Notes: generated from the sequence alone by a model not told the origin. DNA of 49,657 bases from Sedimentitalea arenosa (GCF_016428585.1 NZ_JAELVR010000015.1:1-49657); one strand, 5' to 3'; shown: positions 15,619 to 25,826, counted from the stretch's first letter. Numbers and translations: made by a program.

Positions 15619-15981
15619 TCACATGAAACCCAGTTCGAGCCGGGCCTCGTCGCTCATCATGTCCATGCCCCAAGGCGGCTCCCAGGTCAGTTGCACGTCG
15701 ACCTGCTTGACCCCGGGGATCGGCTCGACCGCGTCGGCCACCCAGCCGGGCATCTCGCCGGCAACGGGACACCCCGGAGCGGTCAGGGACATGATGATGT
15801 TCACTTCGTTTTCGGGCGTGATATCAATGGTATAAATCAGGCCCAACTCGTAGATGTTGACCGGGATCTCCGGGTCATAGACGCTGCGGCAGGCCTCGAC
15901 CACCTGGTCATACAGCGGATGATCGGTTGAGGACGGCGCGATCAGCGGCGTGCCTTCGAGCGGCTGGGAAGCGTTGTTCAT
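15619..15981 (-). CDS. sufT: SUF system-associated MIP18/DUF59 protein (SufT-like)
   Basis: A 120-residue protein of the DUF59 (MIP18/PaaD-like) family, with CRSVYDPEIPVNIYELGLIY and the conserved cysteine in LTAPGCPVAGE. Relatives promote Fe-S cluster delivery and maturation of metalloproteins. Residues 1-20 are a disordered lead. It precedes sufA in what looks like one transcript; TATA-like sequence lies just upstream (minus strand, around 16005-16020) as possible -10 region. Confidence 0.85.
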   Translation of the reverse strand: MNNASQPLEGTPLIAPSSTDHPLYDQVVEACRSVYDPEIPVNIYELGLIYTIDITPENEVNIIMSLTAPGCPVAGEMPGWVADAVEPIPGVKQVDVQLTWEPPWGMDMMSDEARLELGFM

Positions 15982-16449
15982 CGGACCCTCGGCTTTGTTC
16001 CTGACGATTTATATAGGTTTTATAGGCCGCCGCGTCCAGTGGGCGGCATCAATCGGTTTCTTCCATTTTGGACCGGCTTGCGGGAAAGTCGTCGTTCGAT
16101 TTTCTAGACCAAGGAGTTTGTTGTCAGGTCGTTCCAGTCTCATGCTGGGCTGCAAGTCGCTCTTCCAGCCGAGGTTGCGAGGCTGAGGTTGAATTTGCGC
16201 TTGCGGCTGTCACGAGCAGAGCTGTCGCGCGGAAGAACCGCCGTGTCTGCACATCAGCACTGACTGGCGACCACCAAGCAGCCCTTGACGCCCATCCGAG
16301 AGATGCCGAGCAGCATCAGCACGAACTACAGTTTTCGGGTCTTCGTGCCGATCGCGTTGATGCGTGGCCGGAGGCGCGGAAGATCGGAAATCGCTTTGCT
16401 GTCAATCCGGTGCGTGTGCCAGACCGGGCAAACGCAACTTTGGGGGCGA
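15982..16449. other. 468-base gap without a supported gene
   Basis: Both strands have only short or stop-broken frames here. The minus strand near 16330-16430 carries a gene-like stretch (HTHRIDSKAISDLPRL..) that ends in a stop and then continues with more stops, which could be a decayed gene; I cannot name its family. The sufT promoter lies at the left end. Confidence 0.4.
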
Positions 16450-16722
16450 TCAGTCGTTGATGTCGTCCTCGAAGCGTTTCACTTGCCCTTTTCGCAGGGC
16501 GAAGACGCGGCGCAGGATCAGCCAACTGACCAGCGACAGGGCGGCGAAGATCAGCAGCAACAGGGGCAGGCCGAGGGACAGGCCGGTATTCAGAAGCAGC
16601 ATCGAGACCGCCAGCGCACCGATCGCGAAGCCAAGGAACATGAAGCCTGGCGCAAGGATCTCGGCGATGGCAAGCAACAGCGCGAGGCCCAGCCAGCCCC
16701 ACCAGAGGGTCCAGATCGCCAT
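16450..16722 (-). CDS. NfeD-like short membrane protein
   Basis: A 90-residue membrane protein with two or three hydrophobic segments (WGWLGLALLLAIAEILAPG, then FMFLGFAIGALAVSMLLL, then LPLLLLIFAALSLVSWLIL), matching the short NfeD type. NfeD proteins are partners of stomatin-like SPFH proteins and are encoded with them; here the ATG shares a base with the upstream stomatin stop (TGATG). The pair probably forms a membrane microdomain or protease-regulating complex. The short C-terminal tail lacks the full OB-fold domain seen in long NfeD proteins. Confidence 0.8.
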   Translation of the reverse strand: MAIWTLWWGWLGLALLLAIAEILAPGFMFLGFAIGALAVSMLLLNTGLSLGLPLLLLIFAALSLVSWLILRRVFALRKGQVKRFEDDIND

Positions 16723-17612
16723 CAGCGGCCGCCCTTCAGCATCTTGAAGGCATCTCCGAAGGCTTCGAGTGCATTGGCGGGCAGCACGATGGTCTGGGTG
16801 CCGGTGCCATTGCCGAGGGTGTTGAGCGCCTCGACCTGTTTCAGCGCGACCTGATATTGCGCCGCCTCGAGCCCGTTCTCCTTGATCGCCTGGGCGACGA
16901 CGCCGGTGGCGTAAGCCTCGGCATCCGCCTGGATACGGCGCGCCTTGGCGGTTTGTTCTGCGGCGTACAGCTCGGCATCGGCGTTGAGTTCGACGGCGCG
17001 CTTCGCCCCCTCGGCGCGGGTGACCTGGGCGCGGCGTTCGCGTTCGGCGTTCAGCTGTTGCAGCATCGCGTCGCGGGTGGCCTGGTCGAGATTGACGTCG
17101 AGGATCTCGGCCCGGGTGACCTCGATGCCCCAGTTGTCGACCGCGTCCTCGACGCTGGTCTTGATCTGGCCGATCAATTGGGAGCGGTTGGATTGCACCT
17201 CGTCCAGATCCATCTTGCCGATCTCGGCGCGGACGATCCCTGCCACTGTGGTCGAGATCGCCCCGTCCACGTCGCGAATCCGGTAGACGGTCTTTTCCGG
17301 TTGCAGGATGCGATAGAAGACCGACGTGTCGATCTGCACCAACACGTTGTCGCGCGTGATCGCGTCCTGGCTGGCATTGGGAAGCTGGCGCTCCAGGATC
17401 GAGATCTTGTGACGCACCACGTCGAGGAACGGGACTATGAAGTTGATGCCGGGACCGAGCACCGAGTGCAGCCGCCCAAAGCGTTCGACCACGTATTTTT
17501 CGGATTGGGGGACGATCTTGATGCCCTTGAGGATGACGACGATCAACAGGATCGCGCCGAGAATGTAGAGACCGGTGTCTCCGAGCAGAACGAATAGCTG
17601 ATCTTCGGTCAT
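16722..17612 (-). CDS. Stomatin/prohibitin (SPFH) family protein, QmcA-like
   Basis: A 296-residue SPFH protein: one N-terminal membrane segment (about 12-30), then the band-7 domain with VPQSEKYVVERFGR and GPGINFIVPFLD, and a C-terminal coiled coil rich in Ala, Glu and Arg (LNAERERRAQVTRAEG). These proteins oligomerise into ring- or cage-like membrane assemblies linked to quality control by proteases such as FtsH. It is the first gene of a two-gene operon with nfeD. AGGAG lies before the ATG. Confidence 0.88.
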   Translation of the reverse strand: MTEDQLFVLLGDTGLYILGAILLIVVILKGIKIVPQSEKYVVERFGRLHSVLGPGINFIVPFLDVVRHKISILERQLPNASQDAITRDNVLVQIDTSVFYRILQPEKTVYRIRDVDGAISTTVAGIVRAEIGKMDLDEVQSNRSQLIGQIKTSVEDAVDNWGIEVTRAEILDVNLDQATRDAMLQQLNAERERRAQVTRAEGAKRAVELNADAELYAAEQTAKARRIQADAEAYATGVVAQAIKENGLEAAQYQVALKQVEALNTLGNGTGTQTIVLPANALEAFGDAFKMLKGGR

Positions 17613-17717
17613 CGTGGGCTCCTGTGCGCTTTGACTTCATGTGGCGTCAAAGCGCGGCGCGATCAAGGATTTCGTTGGGCCAACCGGCCGCGGGCAAGGT
17701 TGAGACGGGGCGCGTGA

Positions 17718-19118
17718 TCAGCTCGTGGCCGGACGCTTGCGCGCGGGTTTGGGACGTACGTGGAGTTCGATTTCGTCGAACAGGCGCCCGACGATGTCCT
17801 TGCCGGTGGCGACTTCGATGCCCTCGAAACCCGGGGAGGAGTTCACCTCGAGCACCTTGGGTCCGTCCTCGGAGCGCAAGAGGTCAACGCCGGCCATGTT
17901 CAGGCCGAAGGCGCGGGCGGCGCGTAGCGCCGTGTCGCGTTCGGTCTTGGTGATGCGGGTGACGCTGGCGGTACCGCCCTGGTGGAGGTTGGAGCGGAAA
18001 TCTCCCTCGGCCCCCGTGCGTTTGATCGCGGCCACGACCTTGCCACCGATCACGAGACAGCGGATATCCTCTCCGGCGGCTTCCTTGACGAAATGCTGTA
18101 CCAGGAAATTCGCCTTGAGGCCGCGGAAGGCCGAAATCACGCTTTCCGCGGCCTTGCGGGTTTCGGCCAGAACCACGCCCTTGCCCTGGGTGCTTTCCAG
18201 CAGCTTGACGATCAGTGGGGCCGAGCCGACGAGCCCGATCAAGTTTCCGGTGTCCTTGGGAGAGGCGGCAAAGGCCGTGGTCGGCATGCCGATGCGATGG
18301 CGCGCAAGCACCTGGTGGGCGTGCAGCTTGTCACGGCTGGCGGTGATGCCCGCGCTGCCGTTGACGCACCAGGTTCCGATGGTTTCGAACTGGCGGATCA
18401 CGGCAGTGCCGTAGGGCGTGATCGACGCGCCGATGCGCGGGATCACCGCGTCGTAGCGGGGCAGGCGCTTGCCGTCGTAATGCACTTCGGGCGCCAGTGC
18501 GTTGATCGCCATGTAGCAGCGCGTGGTGTCGATCACCTCGACCGCGTGGCCGCGCGCCTCGCCTGCTTCGACAAGCCGGCGGGTGGAATAGTTGTTTTCG
18601 CGGCTGAGCACGGCGACGCGCAACGCCCGGTTGGGCGCATGGCTGCGCATCTTGCGCGAGGAGTAGACGTCATAGCCCAGTTCCGGTTGCAAATGGCGTT
18701 CCGTCGGCGAGATCGAGATATGATCTGTCAAAGCCTGGCGACCCAACAACATGCGGCTCGACATGCTGGCGCGGTTGGTCAGGGTGACCTCGATCGGCCA
18801 GCTCTGTCCGGCGACCTCGAGCTTGGTACGGATGACGCAACGCATCTCGGTCTCGCCGTTGGAGGAGGTGACTTCGCGCCGATCCACCAGGTCGGCAGAG
18901 CAGGGAATCGCCATGTCCTCGCGTCCGGGCACCGGATGGACGTAGAAGCGCACCTTGGGGCTGGACTTGGCGCCGAACGCCTCGATTTCGGAGGCATGCA
19001 ACGCCGAGGTGCGCGCACCGGTATCGACCTTGGCGCTGATCGCGGGAAGGCCGAGTTCGGGCAGGGACACCCATTCCTCCCATCCGAAGTGCAATGGTTT
19101 CGGGGTTGAATCGGTCAT
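17718..19118 (-). CDS. rimK: RimB-RimK fusion: retropepsin-like domain plus ATP-grasp ligase
   Basis: A 466-residue two-domain protein. Residues 1-150 form a DUF785/RimB-type retropepsin-like domain with [14 protein letters not shown], and residues 165-455 form a RimK ATP-grasp ligase with [38 protein letters not shown] and [14 protein letters not shown]. RimK adds glutamates to ribosomal protein S6, while RimB proteins are trimming or hydrolytic partners, so the fusion may both add and remove residues. The ATG at 19118 has an AGGAGAG site. It is divergent from tgt, suggesting a translation-related neighbourhood. Confidence 0.88.
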   Translation of the reverse strand: MTDSTPKPLHFGWEEWVSLPELGLPAISAKVDTGARTSALHASEIEAFGAKSSPKVRFYVHPVPGREDMAIPCSADLVDRREVTSSNGETEMRCVIRTKLEVAGQSWPIEVTLTNRASMSSRMLLGRQALTDHISISPTERHLQPELGYDVYSSRKMRSHAPNRALRVAVLSRENNYSTRRLVEAGEARGHAVEVIDTTRCYMAINALAPEVHYDGKRLPRYDAVIPRIGASITPYGTAVIRQFETIGTWCVNGSAGITASRDKLHAHQVLARHRIGMPTTAFAASPKDTGNLIGLVGSAPLIVKLLESTQGKGVVLAETRKAAESVISAFRGLKANFLVQHFVKEAAGEDIRCLVIGGKVVAAIKRTGAEGDFRSNLHQGGTASVTRITKTERDTALRAARAFGLNMAGVDLLRSEDGPKVLEVNSSPGFEGIEVATGKDIVGRLFDEIELHVRPKPARKRPATS

Positions 19119-19148
19119 GGTCTCTCCTTGGCAATTCCGTCTGAATGA

Positions 19149-20312
<1,164 letters not shown>

Positions 20313-20344
20313 ACGAGGCGCAGCTGAGGACAGAGGAGGCAAGG

Positions 20345-20620
20345 ATGTTCTTTCACCCGGAAAACCGTGGCCGCAGCGCGCGGCACCTGAAGCTCTATGC
20401 CTATTTCGAGCTGGCCTATACACTGACGGATTTCTGCGCGGCTGCGCTGTTCGTGGTGGGCAGCCTGCTGTTCTTCAGCGAGGAAACCACCTATGCGGCG
20501 ACGTGGTTGTTCGTCGTCGGGTCGGTGCTGTTCGGGGTCAGGCCCAGTCTCAAACTGGTGCGCGAGGTGGCCTATCTGCGGATGGGCGATTACCAGGATC
20601 TGGCGCGCAAGCTGGATTGA
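20345..20620 (+). CDS. YrhK-domain small membrane protein
   Basis: A 91-residue protein with two membrane segments (LTDFCAAALFVVGSLLFF and YAATWLFVVGSVLFGVRP) and the surrounding YrhK-family pattern. The function of the family is unknown. The ATG at 20345 has a strong AGGAGG site 5 bases upstream; an alternative ATG at 20309 overlaps the tgt stop. It is probably cotranscribed with tgt. Confidence 0.75.
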   Translation: MFFHPENRGRSARHLKLYAYFELAYTLTDFCAAALFVVGSLLFFSEETTYAATWLFVVGSVLFGVRPSLKLVREVAYLRMGDYQDLARKLD

Positions 20621-20670
20621 CGGCGGGACGGCGCTGTCGGCCTCGCGGCCGAGGCGCCCCGCCCGCCGTC
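20619..20670. terminator. Large GC hairpin between convergent genes
   Basis: GACGGCGGG (20619-20627) pairs with CCCGCCGTC (20662-20670), and an inner CGGCC/GGCCG stem stacks inside. It lies exactly between two convergent genes, so it probably limits read-through from both. There is no clear T run. Confidence 0.5.
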
Positions 20671-20673
20671 CCG

Positions 20674-21327
20674 TCAGGCGCGGCGTTTTTCAGGCCGGGC
20701 CGAAGTGGGTTCGTTGCCTTGAAGACGCTGGAGCGCGGGGTTGTCGCCCTGAAGCAGGCCGAGCGCCTGGGCCGTCGTGATCGCCGTGCAGAACTCGCCG
20801 TTCATCGAGGCGACCGCCATGTCGTGGACCAGTTCGGGGTCGTGATCGATCCCGTGCAGGTCAATCCGGTTGGTGGTCGCGCAGGCATCGTGCACGAGGT
20901 AGGTATCGTATCCCATGTTGCCCGCCATGCGGGTCGTGGTTTCGACGCAGAAGTTGGTGAAGAAACCCGCGATCACCAGACGCCGCAGGCATGCGCCGCG
21001 AAGACGGTCATCGAGAGGGGTGCCGATGAAGCCGCTGTTCACGCTCTTCTCGACCACGATGTCGCCCGGTTGGGGGGCGAGGCCGGGAAGCTGATCGCCG
21101 CCGGGTAGAGCGAACTTCAGCGGGCTGTCGGGTTCGTTGCTGTCATGGCGGGTGAAGGCGACGGCGCGCCCTGCAGCGCGGAACCCCTCAAGCAGCGCGA
21201 CGAGGTTGTCGACGCACGCGGGGTTGTTCATGCGGCCGGTGGGGCCACCCCAATGAGTGAGGTCATGCACACCCTTCTGGGTGTCGATCAGCAGGAGTGC
21301 CGTGTCGTTCTCAAAGCTTTCGATCAT
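20674..21327 (-). CDS. Isochorismatase-family cysteine hydrolase
   Basis: A 217-residue hydrolase of the isochorismatase/nicotinamidase family. The first acid is in LLLIDTQKG, the Lys in VVEKSVNSGF, and the nucleophile Cys in GFFTNFCVETTTRMAGN; together these give the D-K-C triad. Family members cut amides or enol ethers such as nicotinamide, N-carbamoyl compounds or isochorismate; the substrate is not clear. GGAGG lies 9 bases before the ATG at 21327. Confidence 0.85.
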   Translation of the reverse strand: MIESFENDTALLLIDTQKGVHDLTHWGGPTGRMNNPACVDNLVALLEGFRAAGRAVAFTRHDSNEPDSPLKFALPGGDQLPGLAPQPGDIVVEKSVNSGFIGTPLDDRLRGACLRRLVIAGFFTNFCVETTTRMAGNMGYDTYLVHDACATTNRIDLHGIDHDPELVHDMAVASMNGEFCTAITTAQALGLLQGDNPALQRLQGNEPTSARPEKRRA

Positions 21328-21396
21328 CTGAAGCAGCCTCCGTGTCCTGTGTCGCGGGAAAGCGTGGTGCATCTGCCGTCAACGGCTGTCAAACGA

Positions 21397-21428
21397 AAAC
21401 GGCCGCTGCACAGGGGCAGCGGCCGTTT
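21397..21428 (-). terminator. Rho-independent terminator of the VPLPA-CTERM gene
   Basis: AAACGGCCGCTGC (21397-21409) is an exact reverse complement of GCAGCGGCCGTTT (21416-21428). On the minus strand the stem is followed by TTTTCGTTT. It lies 23 bases past the stop at 21451. Confidence 0.85.
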
Positions 21429-21450
21429 CCCGGCGTCGATGCGCCATGTG

Positions 21451-22173
21451 TCAGTCCTTGCGCTTGCGTCGGGCGGCGTAAAGAGCGCCCAAACCGCCGA
21501 TCAGCAGGAAACCCGAGGCTGGCAGCGGAATCGCCGTGGGGTTCACGAAGGCGACTTCGAGGGCCGCCTGGTCAATCGAGGCAAAGGTGATGTACTTGAT
21601 CGAGTCCCCTACCGTCTGGTCAGCGAAAACGTTCAGCAAAACGACTTCTTCAAAATTGGTCGGGTTGGACGGCTTACTCTGGCCCAACACACCTGCACCG
21701 GTAACGAAGCCCAAGCTGTTTTGGGCGGCGTCAAAGAATTCGATCTCGTTGTAGGAATCGATCGATCCCCAGAGAAACGAGAATTCCGTGACTGCCGTCC
21801 CGAACTCCAGGGTCATCGGCGAACCGCCACCGTTGCCGTTGCTCGATCCGCCGATCGAAAAATAGGTTTGGGTGTCTGCCAAACCGGTGTTGTTGAACGG
21901 CGACTGGAAGCGGCCGCTGATGCTGCCCGGAGGCGGTGTGACCAGCGGGGCCGATGCGGGCGTCAAAGTGCCATTGCCGAGCGGAGAAAAGCCTCCGTCG
22001 AACCAGGCAGCGCCGGTCGGTGTCGTACCGTCGTAATGCCCCGCGTACTGATCGGCCGTGTTGCCGACACCCTGTGTGGACTTGCCGCCGATGCTGAATG
22101 CAACCGGCGCTGCAAGCACGATATTCGCAGTTACGGCAAAGACGGCCGAAACCAGGATCGTTGAAAATTTCAT
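21451..22173 (-). CDS. VPLPA-CTERM sorting-domain protein
   Basis: A 240-residue exported protein: signal peptide at 1-21 (cleavage after LAA), a glycine-, serine- and asparagine-rich extracellular domain with GSSNGNGGGSP and a PEP-CTERM-like beta pattern, and a C-terminal sorting signal IPLPASGFLLIGGLGAL followed by a cluster of basic residues (ARRKRKD). This is the tripartite signal recognised by an exosortase of the Rhodobacteraceae type, with IPLPA in place of the usual VPLPA. Such proteins are linked to exopolysaccharide or biofilm. It is monocistronic with its own terminator, and the exosortase itself is not in the window. Confidence 0.88.
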   Translation of the reverse strand: MKFSTILVSAVFAVTANIVLAAPVAFSIGGKSTQGVGNTADQYAGHYDGTTPTGAAWFDGGFSPLGNGTLTPASAPLVTPPPGSISGRFQSPFNNTGLADTQTYFSIGGSSNGNGGGSPMTLEFGTAVTEFSFLWGSIDSYNEIEFFDAAQNSLGFVTGAGVLGQSKPSNPTNFEEVVLLNVFADQTVGDSIKYITFASIDQAALEVAFVNPTAIPLPASGFLLIGGLGALYAARRKRKD

Positions 22174-22651
22174 GAGTTACCCATTCCCTTTACCGCTGCG
22201 CCAGCAGCTTCACCACCAGCGCTGCATCATCATCTGTTTCCGTGTCTTCCCATCTAAAGTTTATCTTTTTTTGGTCGTTTGCGATAGGGGAAAATCGAGA
22301 GTTGCCGCGTAAACCTCGAATATCATGAGGATTTGTGCGTGCGTGTTCTGCTTTTTCAGAGATCGCCCAAGGTCGATTCCACTTTTGATTGTGTGAGTCT
22401 CAATCTCGGCGCGGCATGGTGATTCCGAAAGGTTGACTGAAAGCGGGCGTGCGGCGAACTCCTCGATGCGATGATTTCAGGGTATTTGTGACCTTGCTCT
22501 CGTGGGAGTGGCAGGTCATTCTGACCAAGCTCGGCCTGCGCGAGGTTGAATTGGGCCCCTGTGTGCCCCACTTTACAGGTCGATGAACGGAGATGGCCGG
22601 CGTTGCCGCCTAGCGGGACTGGAGCCATCTTGCCAACAACAAGGATAGAGC
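22174..22651. other. 478-base regulatory gap between divergent genes
   Basis: No credible gene lies on either strand. It contains the divergent promoters of the VPLPA-CTERM gene (AT-rich, with a T run near 22265-22272) and of lon (see the heat-shock-like promoter). The middle holds nothing else I can name. Confidence 0.5.
22545..22575 (+). promoter_or_regulatory. Candidate RpoH (sigma-32) promoter of lon
   Basis: GTTGAA (22545-22550) and CCCCACTTTA (22566-22575) are 15 bases apart and resemble the heat-shock consensus CTTGAA and CCCCATNT. Transcription would begin about 70 bases before the lon start codon. Lon is a classic RpoH target, which supports the call. Confidence 0.5.
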
Positions 22652-25063
22652 ATGCAAGAGCCCCTCAATTCGTCTTATCCCGTGCTGCCGCTGCGCGATA
22701 TCGTGGTCTTTCCCCACATGATCGTGCCGCTCTTCGTGGGACGGGAGAAGTCGGTTCGCGCGCTGGAAGAGGTGATGGCGGACGACAAGCAGATCCTGCT
22801 GTCGAGCCAGATCGACCCCAGCGTCGACGATCCGGAGACCGACGGCATCTACAAGGCCGGTGTCCTGGCCAGTGTGCTGCAACTGCTGAAATTGCCCGAC
22901 GGCACTGTGAAAGTGCTGGTCGAGGGGCAGGCGCGGGTGCGCATCAGCGAGTTTCTGGACAATGACAGTTTCTTCGAGGCGCGCGCCGAATACCTGACCG
23001 AGATGCCGGGCGACGTGACCACCACCGAGGCGCTGGTGCGCACGGTGGCGGGCGAGTTCGAACGCTACGCCAAGGTGCGCAAGAACATCCCCGAGGAGGC
23101 CCTGGCCGCTGTCGGAGAAAGCACCGATCCGGCCAAGCTGGCCGATCTGGTAGCGGGCCATCTCGGCATCGAGGTCGGCCAGAAACAGGACCTGCTGGAG
23201 ACGCTGAGCGTGAGCGAGCGGCTCGAAAAGGTCTATGGTCTGATGCAGGGCGAATTGTCGGTCCTGCAGGTCGAGAAGAAGATCAAGACCCGCGTGAAAA
23301 GCCAGATGGAGAAGACCCAGCGGGAATACTACCTGAATGAGCAGATGAAGGCCATTCAGAAGGAGCTGGGCGATGGCGAGGAAGGCGAGGGCGAGATCGC
23401 CGAGCTGGAAGCGCGGATCGAGGCGACCAAGCTGAGCAAGGAAGCGCGCGAGAAGGCCGAGGCGGAGCTCAAGAAGCTCAAGAACATGAGCCCGATGAGC
23501 GCCGAAGCGACGGTGGTGCGCAATTATCTCGACTGGATGCTGTCGATCCCGTGGGGCGTGAAGAGCCGCGTCAAGAAGGATCTGGGCAAGGCGCAGAAGG
23601 TGCTGGATGACGACCACTACGGGCTTGAGAAGGTCAAGGAACGGATCGTCGAATATCTTGCCGTGCAGCAGCGCAGCAAGAAGATGAAAGGCCCGATCAT
23701 GTGCCTCGTCGGCCCTCCGGGCGTGGGCAAGACATCCTTGGGCAAATCGGTCGCCAAGGCGACGGGGCGCGAATTCATCCGTATCAGCCTTGGCGGGGTG
23801 CGCGATGAAAGCGAGATTCGCGGTCACCGGCGGACCTATATTGGGTCGATGCCGGGCAAGATCATCCAGGCGCTCAAGAAGGCCAAGACCACCAATCCGT
23901 TGATCCTGCTGGATGAGATCGACAAGATGGGCCAGGATTTCCGGGGCGACCCGGCGAGCGCGATGCTCGAGGTGCTGGACCCGGAACAGAACAACACCTT
24001 CATGGACCATTACCTCGAGGTCGAATACGACCTGTCCAACGTGATGTTCTTGACCACGTCGAACTCCTACAACATGCCGGGCCCGCTTCTGGACCGGATG
24101 GAGATCATTCCGCTGGCCGGCTACACCGAGGACGAGAAGCGCGAGATCGCGAAACAGCACCTGATCGAGAAGCAGATCAAGAATCATGGGCTGAAAGCGA
24201 AGGAATTCGAGCTGACCGACGAGGCTCTGACCGCGATCATCCGCACCTATACGCGCGAGGCGGGGGTGCGGAACCTCGAACGCGAAATCGCCAAGGTGGC
24301 CCGCAAGAGCCTGACTCGGATCATCAAGGGCGAGGCGAGCTCGGTCGTCGTCACTCCGGAGAACCTGAGCGAGTTTCTGGGCGTGCCCAAGTACCGCTAT
24401 GGTCTTGCCGAACAGGAAGACCAGATCGGTGTCGTCACCGGACTGGCCTATACCAGCGTCGGGGGCGAGCTCTTGCAGATCGAAGCGCTGCGCTTGCCGG
24501 GCAAGGGCCGGATGAAGACGACCGGCAAGCTGGGCGACGTGATGAAGGAAAGCATCGACGCGGCCAGTTCCTATGTGCGCTCGATCAGCCCGCAGATCGG
24601 GGTGAAACCGCCGAAATTCGACACGCTGGACATTCACGTCCACGTGCCCGATGGCGCGACCCCCAAGGATGGACCGAGCGCGGGTCTGGCGATGGTCACC
24701 TCGATCGTGTCGGTTCTGACGCAGATCCCGGTTAGAAAGGACATCGCCATGACGGGCGAAGTCTCCCTGCGCGGCAACGCGATGCCGATCGGTGGCCTCA
24801 AGGAGAAACTTCTGGCGGCCCTCAGGGGCGGGATCAAGACGGTGCTGATCCCCGAGGAGAACGAGAAGGACCTGGCGGACATCCCGGACAACGTGAAGGA
24901 CGGATTGACGATCGTACCGGTCAAGCACGTATCGGAGGTTCTGGAGAAGGCACTGGTGCGCAAGCCTGAAGCGATCGAATGGGACGAGGCAGCCGAGGAG
25001 GCGGCAGCGGCGAAAGCGGCGCTGTCCAAGACCGAGGATGCCTCGGGCGCGACCACCCACTGA
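22652..25063 (+). CDS. lon: ATP-dependent protease Lon (LonA)
   Basis: An 803-residue serine protease that degrades misfolded and short-lived regulatory proteins. The order is N-terminal LAN domain (YPVLPLRDIVVFPHM), coiled coil, AAA+ module with Walker A GPPGVGKTSLGKSVAK and Walker B LILLDEIDK, and the proteolytic domain with the Ser in PKDGPSAGLAM and the Lys in GGLKEKLLAA. Length is normal. AAGGA precedes the ATG; a heat-shock-like promoter lies upstream and a terminator downstream. Confidence 0.97.
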   Translation: MQEPLNSSYPVLPLRDIVVFPHMIVPLFVGREKSVRALEEVMADDKQILLSSQIDPSVDDPETDGIYKAGVLASVLQLLKLPDGTVKVLVEGQARVRISEFLDNDSFFEARAEYLTEMPGDVTTTEALVRTVAGEFERYAKVRKNIPEEALAAVGESTDPAKLADLVAGHLGIEVGQKQDLLETLSVSERLEKVYGLMQGELSVLQVEKKIKTRVKSQMEKTQREYYLNEQMKAIQKELGDGEEGEGEIAELEARIEATKLSKEAREKAEAELKKLKNMSPMSAEATVVRNYLDWMLSIPWGVKSRVKKDLGKAQKVLDDDHYGLEKVKERIVEYLAVQQRSKKMKGPIMCLVGPPGVGKTSLGKSVAKATGREFIRISLGGVRDESEIRGHRRTYIGSMPGKIIQALKKAKTTNPLILLDEIDKMGQDFRGDPASAMLEVLDPEQNNTFMDHYLEVEYDLSNVMFLTTSNSYNMPGPLLDRMEIIPLAGYTEDEKREIAKQHLIEKQIKNHGLKAKEFELTDEALTAIIRTYTREAGVRNLEREIAKVARKSLTRIIKGEASSVVVTPENLSEFLGVPKYRYGLAEQEDQIGVVTGLAYTSVGGELLQIEALRLPGKGRMKTTGKLGDVMKESIDAASSYVRSISPQIGVKPPKFDTLDIHVHVPDGATPKDGPSAGLAMVTSIVSVLTQIPVRKDIAMTGEVSLRGNAMPIGGLKEKLLAALRGGIKTVLIPEENEKDLADIPDNVKDGLTIVPVKHVSEVLEKALVRKPEAIEWDEAAEEAAAAKAALSKTEDASGATTH

Positions 25064-25087
25064 GGCTTTGGCCAGGTGCTGAACATG

Positions 25088-25120
25088 CAGGCGGTCCGGC
25101 AACGGGCCGCCTGTTTCGTT
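25088..25120 (+). terminator. Rho-independent terminator after lon
   Basis: CAGGCGGTCC (25088-25097) pairs with GGGCCGCCTG (25104-25113) around a 6-base loop, with one T-G wobble, followed by TTTCGTT. It is 25 bases after the lon stop, before the HU gene. Confidence 0.75.
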
Positions 25121-25207
25121 GCGCGCCTTGGACTGCGCTGACTTGTGCGCTGGTCAGGTTCGGGCAAAGCCTGTAGGCATGGAAAGTCAACACAGTGAGG
25201 CGATACG

Positions 25208-25558
25208 ATGACCGATCCAGCAGATCCGATGTCCACGCAGAAAACGGCCGCCGAGATGCCCGCGGTGCCGGAGGATGCGCTCTCGGGCGTGCAGATGATG
25301 AAGAAGAAGGACCTGATCGATCAGGTGGTCACCCGTTCGGGCATCAAGAAGAAATCGGCCAAGCCGGTGGTCGAAGCGGTTCTGGCGGTTCTGGGAGAAA
25401 CCATCGCAAGCGGTCGTGAGTTCAACCTGCCGCCGATGGGAAAGCTCAGCATCAACCGCAGCATCGACAAGTCGAACGCCCGCGTGACCGTCTGCAAACT
25501 GCGCCAGAACACGGGCCGATCCGGGGCGAAAGAGCCTCTTGCAGAACCCGAGGAGTGA
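25208..25558 (+). CDS. HU-family DNA-binding protein with N-terminal extension
   Basis: A 116-residue protein whose residues 31-110 match the HU/IHF fold: MKKKDLIDQVVTRSGIKKKSAK, then VVEAVLAVLGETIASGREFNLPPMG. HU normally has about 90 residues; here there is a 30-residue acidic, probably disordered lead. A helix-turn arm with ARVTVCK replaces the usual beta-arm tip and is shorter. The order lon-HU is common in this family and in E. coli. GAGG lies before the ATG at 25208. Confidence 0.85.
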   Translation: MTDPADPMSTQKTAAEMPAVPEDALSGVQMMKKKDLIDQVVTRSGIKKKSAKPVVEAVLAVLGETIASGREFNLPPMGKLSINRSIDKSNARVTVCKLRQNTGRSGAKEPLAEPEE

Positions 25559-25577
25559 CGTTAGAACCCCGCGGCAT

Positions 25578-25652
25578 GGGTGATTAGCTCAGTGGTAGAG
25601 CGCTTCGTTCACATCGAAGATGTCAGGAGTTCAAATCTCTTATCACCCACCA
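25578..25652 (+). tRNA. tRNA-Val (anticodon CAC)
   Basis: The 75-base gene folds as a full cloverleaf: acceptor GGGTGAT/ATCACCC, anticodon stem CTTCG/CGAAG around TTCACAT, giving anticodon CAC (reads GUG), T-loop TTCAAAT, discriminator A and an encoded CCA end. It is nearly identical to the minus-strand tRNA-Val at 33251-33326. The 7.6 kb between them is accessory DNA. Confidence 0.95.
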
Positions 25653-25826
25653 TTCTCAACACCCGTTTGACCCACGACCCGACCGCTCGGGCAAGATTGC
25701 TGGATAGCGTGTCTGCATGTAGCCACGGAGTGTTGGGCGCGAAGCTCAATTCAAGCCACTGCTTCCATGTGCGCGGCCTGTTTCTGCGGCGCTCTCGGGT
25801 GACGACATAAACCGCGGAGCAGGTCG

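Noticed and set aside
22610-25102. 830-codon open frame on the minus strand across lon
   Set aside because: It is the antisense shadow of lon, produced by high GC at third codon positions. It has no ribosome site, and its low-complexity His/Arg/Asp/Leu composition matches no family.
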